Source of the DNA: Actinomycetota bacterium
GTDB taxonomy: Bacteria > Actinomycetota > Acidimicrobiia > Acidimicrobiales > Ilumatobacteraceae
Direction of reading: 5' to 3'
Assembly: GCA_963169665.1 (NCBI GenBank)
Contig: CAUJET010000113.1
Coordinates: 1-64,000, forward strand
DNA length: 64,000 bases
Shown here: piece after piece, positions 57,578 through 64,000 of the stretch
Numbering within the stretch: the stretch's first letter is position 1
Layout of the letters: each line of letters starts with the position of its first letter
The notes under the pieces: generated by a model
Seen by the model: the letters and a program-made list of their open reading frames with translations, nothing else
The model's database searches: none
What the model was told of the DNA's origin: nothing
Position numbers and translations under genes: made by a program

Positions 57578-58306
57578 TCAGGTCAGCCCGAAGTCCGGCT
57601 GCTGGTGCTGCGCGATCGTGTCGCCCCACACGATCCATTGGGAGCCGTTCGCCCGGGCGTCGAGCGCCTGCATCGCGGCTTCGGCCACCCGCTCGGGCTC
57701 GATCACAGGCATGCCCATCTCGCGGATGAACCCGCGGAACTCCTCGGGCACGAGCGGCGTCGCCACGAAGCCTGGGCAGATCGCACTGATGCACACCCCG
57801 TACGGGTCGAGGCTCGGGCCGAGCGAACGCACCAGTCCGACGACCGCGTGCTTCGTCGCGCCGTACACCGGGTCGCCCGGGATCGGGCCGAGCCCGGCCA
57901 TCGACGCGGTGACGAGGATCTGTCCACCACCGTGCTCGACCATCTTCGGCAGCACCGCACGCACGCCGAAGAACACGCCGTCGACGTTGGCTCCGAAGAT
58001 CGTGCGGTACGCGTCGTCGGTGACGTCGGACAGGGGGAGCGCCCCCTCGGCCATCAGCGCCCGGCCGGGGGTGGCGATGCCCGCGTTGAGGTGCACGACG
58101 TCGAGGGCCGGCAGTCGCTCGGCGAGTTCGGCCCATGCCGCGGGATCGGCCACGTCGAGTTGGATCTCGTCGCTCGACGTCGGGTGCAGGTCGGCGACGA
58201 AGACCGTCGCGCCCTCGGACCGATACCGATCGGCGCAGGCCTTGCCGATCCCGGAGGAACCTCCGGTGACGAGGACGTGTCGGCCTGCGAGTGCGCTCGT
58301 GGTCAT
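57578..58306 (-). CDS. short-chain dehydrogenase/reductase
   Basis: The 242-residue classical SDR begins LAGRHVLVTGGSSGIGKACADRYRSEG. It has LDVADPAAWA, HLNAGIATPG, a serine in VTASMAGLGP and YGATKHAVVGLVRSLG (YxxxK). It lies directly before the pterin dehydratase, suggesting a joint function, perhaps dihydropteridine reduction; that is a guess. A GC-rich hairpin lies in the gap upstream at 58360-58381. Confidence 0.9.
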   Translation of the reverse strand: MTTSALAGRHVLVTGGSSGIGKACADRYRSEGATVFVADLHPTSSDEIQLDVADPAAWAELAERLPALDVVHLNAGIATPGRALMAEGALPLSDVTDDAYRTIFGANVDGVFFGVRAVLPKMVEHGGGQILVTASMAGLGPIPGDPVYGATKHAVVGLVRSLGPSLDPYGVCISAICPGFVATPLVPEEFRGFIREMGMPVIEPERVAEAAMQALDARANGSQWIVWGDTIAQHQQPDFGLT

Positions 58307-58445
58307 CGACTCATTCGAGCACCTGGAACTCACGTCGCACGACTTGACCGGGGCAAGCGCCCCCCTCCCACATCTGGGGGGTTCGTCAGCAATCTCCTCG
58401 CGCCACGTCAAGTGTTCGTCCAGTTCGGCCGAACACCCTTGCGTT
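58307..58445. other. divergent intergenic region before the CapD-like gene
   Basis: It separates the SDR (minus) and the CapD-like gene (plus). A G/C hairpin CCCCCC (58360-58365)/GGGGGG (58376-58381) with a 10-base loop stands alone in it; TTGACC lies just before. No clear -10 was found for the plus-strand gene. Confidence 0.45.
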
Positions 58446-59618
58446 ATGCAGGCGGAGACCCCACACAACCGGCGGCGGATGGACATGGCCGACGTCAGTC
58501 GACGACTCCTCGGGCGGGAGGAACGCTCGGAGCTCAGCGACGCAGCTCGTTCGCTCGTCGAGGGTCGGAACGTGCTCGTCACGGGAGCGGCTGGCTCGAT
58601 CGGCAGCGAGATCGTGCGTCAGCTCACACCCCTCGGCGCACACGTCTATCTGCTCGACCACGACGAGTCGAGGTTGCACTCCCTGCACCTCGAGCTCAGT
58701 GGCAGCGGTCTGCTCGACAGCGACACCGTCGTACTGGCCGACATTCGCGATCGACGCCGGCTCCATCGGGTCTTCGCCGACCTCGCACCCGATGTGGTGT
58801 TCCACGCCGCTGCGCACAAGCATCTGCAGCTCCTCGAGCGAGCGCCGGCCGAGGCTGTCAAGACCAACGTGTACGGCACCCAGAACGTCGTCGACGCCTC
58901 GCTCGCAGCAGGCGTGGAGCGCTTCGTCCTGATCTCCACCGACAAGGCGGCCGAACCGAGCTCGGTGCTCGGCGCGTCGAAGCTCCTGTCGGAGTACGTG
59001 CTCCAGGGCGTCGCCCATCACGGGATGCGCGTCGCATCGGTCCGATTCGGCAACGTGCTGGGGAGCCGGGGGTCGTTGCTCGACACGCTCCGTTGGCAGC
59101 TGGCCAACGGGCTGCCGGTCACCATCACCCATCCCGAGGTGACCCGCTACTTCATGTCGATCCCCGAGGCCGTGGGCCTCGTGCTCGAAGCCGGGTTGTT
59201 GGCCGACTGCGGCGAGACCTACGTCCTCGACATGGGCGACCCGATCCGGATCGTCGACATCGTCGAACGGTTCAGCGACCTCACGGGCTGGCCGGTGGCG
59301 TCGTACCGGTTCAGCGGTCTGCGGCCCGGAGAGAAGCTGCACGAGGTGCTGGCGGGTTCGCACGAGTCGCAGTTCCCCACCGGTCACCCCCGCATCAGCG
59401 TGATCCCGCCGAACTTGTCGGGGCGACGTCTCGAGGTGTTCTTCGACCTCCTGATGCCCCTGTTCCGGGCCGCGTTGCACGACCGCGACGAGTTCATCCG
59501 AGACCTGCTGGTCGACGGTGTCGCGGCGATGCGGACGGCGGCTGACGCCGTCGCGCACGTCGCACCGGATGCGCACGTCGCACCGGTCGGGCCGGTCGAG
59601 GTGCTGTTGCCCGCCTGA
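58446..59618 (+). CDS. nucleoside-diphosphate-sugar epimerase/4,6-dehydratase, CapD/FlaA1 type
   Basis: This 390-residue extended SDR acts on UDP-sugars. The NAD motif is VTGAAGSIGSEIVRQL near residue 45. The active-site segment STDKAAEPSSVLGASKLLSEYV uses the family's TDK and MxxxK variant, and SVRFGNVLGSRGS and GLRPGEKLHEVL are typical. Unlike full PglF/WbpM it lacks the four N-terminal membrane helices, so it is a soluble UDP-GlcNAc 4,6-dehydratase/5-epimerase-like form. A GT2 gene follows 10 bases after its stop, so they probably build one exopolysaccharide or glycan. Confidence 0.88.
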   Translation: MQAETPHNRRRMDMADVSRRLLGREERSELSDAARSLVEGRNVLVTGAAGSIGSEIVRQLTPLGAHVYLLDHDESRLHSLHLELSGSGLLDSDTVVLADIRDRRRLHRVFADLAPDVVFHAAAHKHLQLLERAPAEAVKTNVYGTQNVVDASLAAGVERFVLISTDKAAEPSSVLGASKLLSEYVLQGVAHHGMRVASVRFGNVLGSRGSLLDTLRWQLANGLPVTITHPEVTRYFMSIPEAVGLVLEAGLLADCGETYVLDMGDPIRIVDIVERFSDLTGWPVASYRFSGLRPGEKLHEVLAGSHESQFPTGHPRISVIPPNLSGRRLEVFFDLLMPLFRAALHDRDEFIRDLLVDGVAAMRTAADAVAHVAPDAHVAPVGPVEVLLPA

Positions 59619-59628
59619 TGGTGACCTG

Positions 59629-60876
59629 ATGTCCGCACTCGAGTGGCTCACGATGCTGGTGTTGTTCGCACCGGCGGTGCTGCTCGCACTCTCGGAGATG
59701 TCGCCGAACCTGCGCGCGTCGCGGCACGCCCGGCTCACGGTCGATCGCAACAGCCGGCGCATCGAGAACTTCACCGTGATCGTGCCGATCTACGGCCACA
59801 TCAAGTACCTGACGAACGTCGACTACCTGCGTCAGTACGGCGAGCGGGTGCTGATCACCACGACCACCGCCGAGACCGACGAGTTCAACGCTGCGATCGA
59901 GGAGGTCTGCGCCCGGGAAGGCTTCCGGATCTTCAGGGGCCACGTGCCAGGACGCTCGGTCGGTGGTACGGGTGGGAAGAAGTCGACCGGTGGTGTGGTG
60001 CGCGAGATCATCGTTCGTGACGCGCTCGCGGCGGTGGAGCACCCGTACGTGGTGTGCATCGACGCCGACACCGAGACCGAGTTGCCGCTGTCGCTCCTCG
60101 TCGGCGGGTTGGAGGCCGGTTCGTTCGATGTCGCCTCGGTGCGCCTGCAGGCGCAGAACCAGACCAACATGATCGAACGGCTCCAGGGGCACGAGTACCG
60201 GACGGCGATGCGCCTGCGGGTGCTGATGCCGTGGCTGGTGTCGGGAGCGTGCCACGTGCTGCGCACCCGCGTGCATCGCGAGATCATGCACGCCCACTCG
60301 ACCTTCTTCCAGGGCAACGACGTCGAGGTGGGAGTGCTGGGTGACGCGCTGAAGTACCGCGTCGGCCACGTGCCGTTCGTAGTGCCCACGATCGTGCCCA
60401 GCACGTTCGGCGCCTGGTTCCGGCAGCGGTTGGCGTGGTCGGGTGGCGAGGCGCGGCTGTTCGTCGTGAACCTCTACCTGGTGCGGTGGCATCCGACGCT
60501 GTTCCTGTACGGATTCCTGTCTCTCGTGACCACCCCGCTGCGGTGGTACTACCTCATCAATCCGACGTGGCCCGTGGCTGCGGCGGTCGCCACCTACCTG
60601 CTGACGATGGCGTGGGTGAACCGACGTGACTTCGATGTGGCGCTGCTGCTGATGCCGCTGTACCTGCTGTTCATCAGCCTCGTCGTCGTGCCCCTCGGGG
60701 TGTACACGTACGTGAAGATGGCCTGGGCCGATCGGAAGGTCGGGTTGATCCGCCGCATGCGCGGCCATGGTCCGCTCCCCGGCGAGCCGCCGTCAGCGCG
60801 CGATGAGACGCTCGGCTACGTTCCACGGACGCTCGTGACGGAGTCGATCGCCGGGGGCTGGAACCGCCCGATCTGA
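59629..60876 (+). CDS. family 2 glycosyltransferase, membrane-bound
   Basis: The 415-residue processive-type GT2 has an N-terminal membrane helix (residues 5-22). The GT-A domain starts IENFTVIVPIYGHIKYLTNV and carries the DxD-like motif VVCIDADTETELP. A substrate-binding and catalytic region follows, with GNDVEVG and WFRQRLAWSGGEARLF, a Q-x-x-RW-like motif. Four or five C-terminal helices run from about 285 to 365. It resembles hyaluronan/chitin/cellulose synthase-like enzymes. It is co-transcribed with the CapD-like gene; no flippase or export genes are close. Confidence 0.88.
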   Translation: MSALEWLTMLVLFAPAVLLALSEMSPNLRASRHARLTVDRNSRRIENFTVIVPIYGHIKYLTNVDYLRQYGERVLITTTTAETDEFNAAIEEVCAREGFRIFRGHVPGRSVGGTGGKKSTGGVVREIIVRDALAAVEHPYVVCIDADTETELPLSLLVGGLEAGSFDVASVRLQAQNQTNMIERLQGHEYRTAMRLRVLMPWLVSGACHVLRTRVHREIMHAHSTFFQGNDVEVGVLGDALKYRVGHVPFVVPTIVPSTFGAWFRQRLAWSGGEARLFVVNLYLVRWHPTLFLYGFLSLVTTPLRWYYLINPTWPVAAAVATYLLTMAWVNRRDFDVALLLMPLYLLFISLVVVPLGVYTYVKMAWADRKVGLIRRMRGHGPLPGEPPSARDETLGYVPRTLVTESIAGGWNRPI

Positions 60877-60915
60877 GGCTGACCGAACCAGTCTGACCGC
60901 GCGGCCGGGACCGGC

Positions 60916-62130
60916 TCAGGCGCCGGCGACCGCTGCCAGCGTGTCGACGATGCGGCCGACCTGGTCGTCGGTGATCACGAGCGGCGGGCAGAACGTGAGC
61001 GTGTCGGTGTTGATCGCCCGGCAGATCACGCCGCGGCGGAGCATCTCGTCGCGGATCGTCATCGCGTTCTGGTCGGGGCGGAGGCCGGCCGCCCACATGG
61101 CGCCCTCGCCGCGGGTGTGGTCGATCACGCCGTCGGCCGCGAGCGACCGGAGGCCACCGCTCAGCTGGGCGCCCACGTGCGTGGCGCGCTCGACCAGGCC
61201 CTCGCGACGCATGATCGCCAGGTTGGTGAGTGCGGCAACACAGGCGACCGGGTGACCGGAGTAGGTGAAGCCGTGGCGCAGGAAGAAGTCGGGGTCGCGC
61301 TCGAGCGCTGCTCGCGGGCCGGGGCCGACGAACACGCCGCCGAGCGGCTGGTACCCGGAGGTGACGCCTTTCGCGAACGTGACCAGGTCGGGGCGAACGC
61401 CGAAGTGGTGGGCGGCGAACCAGCTGCCGAGGCGGCCGTAACCGGTGATGACCTCGTCGAAGATGAGGTAGGCGCCGTGCTGGTCGCACAGCTTGCGCAG
61501 CGACTGGAGGTAGCCCTCCTGAGGCGGGTAGATGCCGGCCGCGCCCTGCACGGGCTCGGTGAGGACGGCCGCGATCGTGTCGCTGTGCTGAGCCATCAAC
61601 GACGCCAGACCTTCGACGTCGTCGGCCGGCACCTGCACCACGTCGGCCACGAACGGACCGAAGTTCTCGCGATTCGGGGCGATGCCCTGGGCGCTGGTGC
61701 CGCCGTAGTTCACGCCGTGGTAGCCGCGGGTGCGGGAGATGATGAGCTTGCGCTGGGGCTGGCCCGCCTGCACGTGGGCGATGCGGGCGAGCTTCATGGC
61801 GGTGTCGACCGCCTCGGAGCCCGAGCAGCACAGGAACACGCGGCTGTCGTCCATCGGGGCGATGCCGTGCAACTCGGTCGCCAACTGCTCGGCCGGATCG
61901 TTGGTGAACGGGTCGAAACAGCTGTACGCGGCGATGACGCGCGCCTGGGCGGAGATCGCGTCGGCGATCTCGTCGCGCCCGTGTCCCACGGCGCAGTACC
62001 AGAGGCTCGCCATGCCGTCGACGAGCTCGTTGCCGTCGCTGTCCCAGACGAGTGCCCCCTCACCCCGCACGATACGGACGAACGACTCCCGGGTGGGCTT
62101 GGCGAAGGGATGCAAGAAGGCTGACGGCAC
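60916..62130 (-). CDS. class III aminotransferase (omega-amino acid/putrescine type)
   Basis: A 404-residue PLP enzyme. Features are the N-terminal GLVWDSDG-type segment (GALVWDSDGNELVDGMASLWY), FLCCSGSEAVDTAMKLAR for phosphate binding, IFDEVITGYGRLGSWFA with the cofactor Asp, and Lys254 in TFAKGVTSGYQPLGG. It resembles beta-alanine, GABA or putrescine-pyruvate transaminases. The start is GTG 62130, with TACGGT ending 8 bases upstream. It is divergent from glnX over 39 bases. Confidence 0.93.
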   Translation of the reverse strand: MPSAFLHPFAKPTRESFVRIVRGEGALVWDSDGNELVDGMASLWYCAVGHGRDEIADAISAQARVIAAYSCFDPFTNDPAEQLATELHGIAPMDDSRVFLCCSGSEAVDTAMKLARIAHVQAGQPQRKLIISRTRGYHGVNYGGTSAQGIAPNRENFGPFVADVVQVPADDVEGLASLMAQHSDTIAAVLTEPVQGAAGIYPPQEGYLQSLRKLCDQHGAYLIFDEVITGYGRLGSWFAAHHFGVRPDLVTFAKGVTSGYQPLGGVFVGPGPRAALERDPDFFLRHGFTYSGHPVACVAALTNLAIMRREGLVERATHVGAQLSGGLRSLAADGVIDHTRGEGAMWAAGLRPDQNAMTIRDEMLRRGVICRAINTDTLTFCPPLVITDDQVGRIVDTLAAVAGA

Positions 62131-62138
62131 GGCCCGCG

Positions 62139-62162
62139 ACCGTAGCAAGCGGCGCCTACACT
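62139..62162. promoter_or_regulatory. back-to-back leaderless promoters for aminotransferase and glnX
   Basis: On the minus strand TACGGT (62139-62144) ends 8 bases before GTG 62130; on the plus strand TACACT (62157-62162) ends 7 bases before GTG 62170. Each -35 position would fall on the other promoter's -10, so the two polymerase sites overlap physically. Confidence 0.6.
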
Positions 62163-62169
62163 TCTGCTG

Positions 62170-63486
62170 GTGGCGACCCTCACGCGTTCGACGGGCAGGT
62201 TCGCGGGCTCGGCGGCCACCTGGATCCGGCAGACCGTCGCACTCCGTTCCGCCGACTCGCCCACCAAGCTCCGCCTGGCCATGGTCGTCACCGTGCTCGC
62301 TGCGTTGCTGCTGTCGATCGCCGGCTGGTACTCGATCGACCGGCGCGACACCGCGATCGGCGACGCCGCCCGCGCCGCGGAGCAGTTGATCCAGGTGCAG
62401 GACGTGCGGGTGCAGGTCGTGCAGGCCGACTCGATCGCCTCCAACGCCTACCTCGTGGGTGGTCAGGAAGCGGCCGATCAGCGGGCCGAGTACGACTCGC
62501 GCATCGCCGCCGCTGCCGCCGGTCTGCTGGTGGCCGTCCAGGGCGCGACGAGCGTCGACGCCACGGAGCTCGAATCCGTGAACCAGCGGTTGGCGGTGTA
62601 CGTCGGCCTCGTCGAGCAGGCCAGGGCCAACAACCGGCAGGGCTTCCCGGTCGGCGCCGCCTACCAGCGCCAGGCCCGGGCGATCGCCTCGGTGCTGGTC
62701 GACTCCCTGCGGACCGTCGAGCAGAGCACCCGACAGCGCGTCGACGACAGCATGGCCAGGGCACATCGGGCCAGCTGGACGCTGATCGTCGCCGGTCTCC
62801 TCGTGCTGGTCGCCCTCGTCGTCGGGTCGTGGTGGCTGGCGGTGCGCTGGCGCCGGCTCGTGAACGTGCCGCTCGCGATCGCCGGCGTCATCGTCGTGCT
62901 CGTCCTCACCGTCGGGCTCGGCGTGAACGGCCGTGCCGTGTCGAAGGCGGGCGATGCCGTGCGTGGCCCGTTGTCCGCTGCCGATCTGGTGGCGCAGGCG
63001 CGCGCTGCAGGTTTCGACGCGCGGTCGAGCGAGGCACTCACCCTCATCAACCGTGGCAACGGTGCCGCCTACGAGACCGGATGGCAGCTGTCGTCGAGCA
63101 TCGTCGCCGAAGCGCTCCTCCGGTCGTGCGACAGCTACGGGGTCGGCTGTGGTGCGGTGCTGTCGTACGAGGCCTACGCCGACAGCCACGCCATGGTTCG
63201 CTCGCTCGACGACGCCGGCGACTGGGATCGAGCCGTCGAACTCGCCACGGCGGGCAGCCTCGATGCCCTCGTGCAGCAGTCGGGCTCGAATCCGCCCGCC
63301 GACTTCGACGCGTTCGCCGTGGCGTCCAGCGACGAACTCGTCGAGCAGTCGACGACCGCGTCGCAGGCCTTCGACGACGCCGACGCCCAACTCCTCGTCC
63401 TCCGGTGGATCGTGGTGGCGGCAGGGCTGGCGATCGCTGCGCTCGCCTTCACCGGCTACGAGCGACGACTTCGGGAGTACCGATGA
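62170..63486 (+). CDS. glnX: GlnX-like membrane signalling protein
   Basis: This 438-residue protein has the size and topology of mycobacterial GlnX. A first helix lies at residues 36-54, then an extracytoplasmic helical domain (EQLIQVQDVRVQVVQADSI... like four-helix sensor domains). Paired helices at about 203-225 and 232-252, a second outer domain to about 405, and a final helix near 411-430 complete it. GlnX relays amino-acid binding by GlnH to the kinase PknG, which tunes 2-oxoglutarate metabolism. Its TGA overlaps the glnH ATG (ATGA). PknG would lie beyond the edge. Confidence 0.8.
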   Translation: MATLTRSTGRFAGSAATWIRQTVALRSADSPTKLRLAMVVTVLAALLLSIAGWYSIDRRDTAIGDAARAAEQLIQVQDVRVQVVQADSIASNAYLVGGQEAADQRAEYDSRIAAAAAGLLVAVQGATSVDATELESVNQRLAVYVGLVEQARANNRQGFPVGAAYQRQARAIASVLVDSLRTVEQSTRQRVDDSMARAHRASWTLIVAGLLVLVALVVGSWWLAVRWRRLVNVPLAIAGVIVVLVLTVGLGVNGRAVSKAGDAVRGPLSAADLVAQARAAGFDARSSEALTLINRGNGAAYETGWQLSSSIVAEALLRSCDSYGVGCGAVLSYEAYADSHAMVRSLDDAGDWDRAVELATAGSLDALVQQSGSNPPADFDAFAVASSDELVEQSTTASQAFDDADAQLLVLRWIVVAAGLAIAALAFTGYERRLREYR

Positions 63487-64000
63487 ACGCACGCACACGA
63501 GGTCGGAGGTGGCCCGCCGCTGTCTGCGCGTTGGGCATGGTCGTCGGCGCCGCCTGTTCCGGCGACGCCACGCTGCCCGACGAGGTTGCCGGCTCGATCG
63601 CCGAGGCGACCACCACGCCGACCACCGCCGCGCCGGCCTGCCCCGACCCGTCTGCGTACGCGTCGATGACCTACGAGCCGCTCGAGGTCCTTCCCGAACC
63701 GGGTGACATGCCCGACGGCACCACGATGGCGGAGATCCAGGACCGTGGCCAGCTCGTGGTGGGCGTCTCGGCCGACACGTTGCTGTTCGGCTCGCGCAAC
63801 CCGCTCAACGGCGACATCGAGGGCTTCGACATCGACGTCCTGAAGACCGTCGCCCGCGCGATCTTCGGCGACGGCGGCGAGGAACGCATCGTCTACAAGG
63901 TGATCACCTACGCCCAGCGGCTCCCGTCGCTCGAGGCGGGCGACGTCGACATCGTGGCGCACACGATGACGATCAACTGCAACCGCTGGCTGCGCATCGC
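63483..64000 (+). CDS. glnH: GlnH-like amino-acid-binding lipoprotein (partial, C-terminus outside window)
   Basis: The first 172 residues of a lipoprotein are visible. It has lipobox GAAC with Cys25 and a threonine-rich linker, then the SBP_bac_3 domain from about residue 85: AEIQDRGQLVVGVSADTLLFGSRNP, IEGFDIDVLKTVARAIFGD and TYAQRLPSLEAGDVDIVAHTMT. In mycobacteria and corynebacteria this protein senses glutamate or aspartate for GlnX/PknG rather than feeding a transporter. Here it lies directly after GlnX, with no permease nearby, which supports a sensing role. Confidence 0.85.
   Translation, partial: MNARTRGRRWPAAVCALGMVVGAACSGDATLPDEVAGSIAEATTTPTTAAPACPDPSAYASMTYEPLEVLPEPGDMPDGTTMAEIQDRGQLVVGVSADTLLFGSRNPLNGDIEGFDIDVLKTVARAIFGDGGEERIVYKVITYAQRLPSLEAGDVDIVAHTMTINCNRWLRI

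Noticed and set aside
62131..63498. A 450-residue N-terminal extension of the aminotransferase
   Set aside because: It is antisense to glnX and upstream of the family start; GTG 62130 has its own -10 and gives the normal length.
1..64000. Mobile elements or recent horizontal transfer
   Set aside because: No transposase, integrase, direct-repeat-flanked insertion or composition break was seen, and the tRNA-Arg has no integrase gene beside it.

Overview
This 64 kb window is high-GC, densely coded bacterial chromosome with ordinary housekeeping genes. No insertion sequence, prophage, integron or CRISPR array was seen. CarD, RNase J, GlnX/GlnH, a deazaflavin (F420)-type reductase, lipoprotein-rich operons and many apparently leaderless promoters point to an actinobacterium. 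The gene mix (rpsO-pnp-M16 peptidase, dapA-rnj, ftsK, rimO-pgsA-cinA, SDR/P450/VOC enzymes) would fit class Acidimicrobiia, for example an Ilumatobacter relative. That placement is inference; no 16S gene is present.

Layout. 1-1.9 kb: riboflavin synthase followed on the minus strand by an ABC ATPase and permease. 2.1-6.5 kb: rpsO, pnp and an M16 zinc protease. 6.5-13.2 kb: a FAD amine oxidase-like protein, a self-contained ECF42-type sigma operon (SRPBCC-YCII-sigma) behind an ECF-like promoter, an SDR behind a palindromic operator, and a P450-TetR pair. 13.2-23.1 kb: dapB, thiol peroxidase, a DedA-like membrane protein, a run of three exported lipoproteins (cupredoxin, beta-helix, DUF1996), small enzymes, and a polar amino-acid ABC transporter. 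23.2-27.1 kb: an autoregulated TetR gene with a likely frameshift, a diiron ferritin-like protein, and an APC permease with UspA. 27.3-34.2 kb: a winged-helix-like protein, dapA, RNase J, a lipoprotein, and ftsK.

34.3-43.2 kb: an F420-type reductase, a thioesterase, an SMP-30 lactonase, a very unusual secreted lipoprotein with phosphohistidine and ATP-grasp dikinase domains, then rimO-pgsA-cinA. 43.3-50 kb: tRNA-Arg(UCU), an HtrA protease, an SDR, CarD, a glutamine-synthetase-like ligase, and an AlkX/YcaQ-type glycosylase overlapping an EEP phosphatase tail to tail. 50-64 kb: SDRs, a PLP decarboxylase, two VOC proteins, a ClC channel, a beta-hydroxyacid dehydrogenase, a second P450, a pterin dehydratase, a CapD-type sugar-nucleotide enzyme with a GT2 glycosyltransferase, a class III aminotransferase, and divergently glnX-glnH, running off the end.

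Regulation. At least thirteen genes have a TANNNT -10 hexamer ending 7-8 bases before their start codon, so most transcription units here probably make leaderless mRNA. Palindromic operators sit at the promoters of both TetR genes and of one SDR. Two kinds of small repeats decorate gene ends: tandem 10-12 bp units and REP-like inverted repeats. The most unusual single gene is the exported dikinase-like lipoprotein at 37101-39944.
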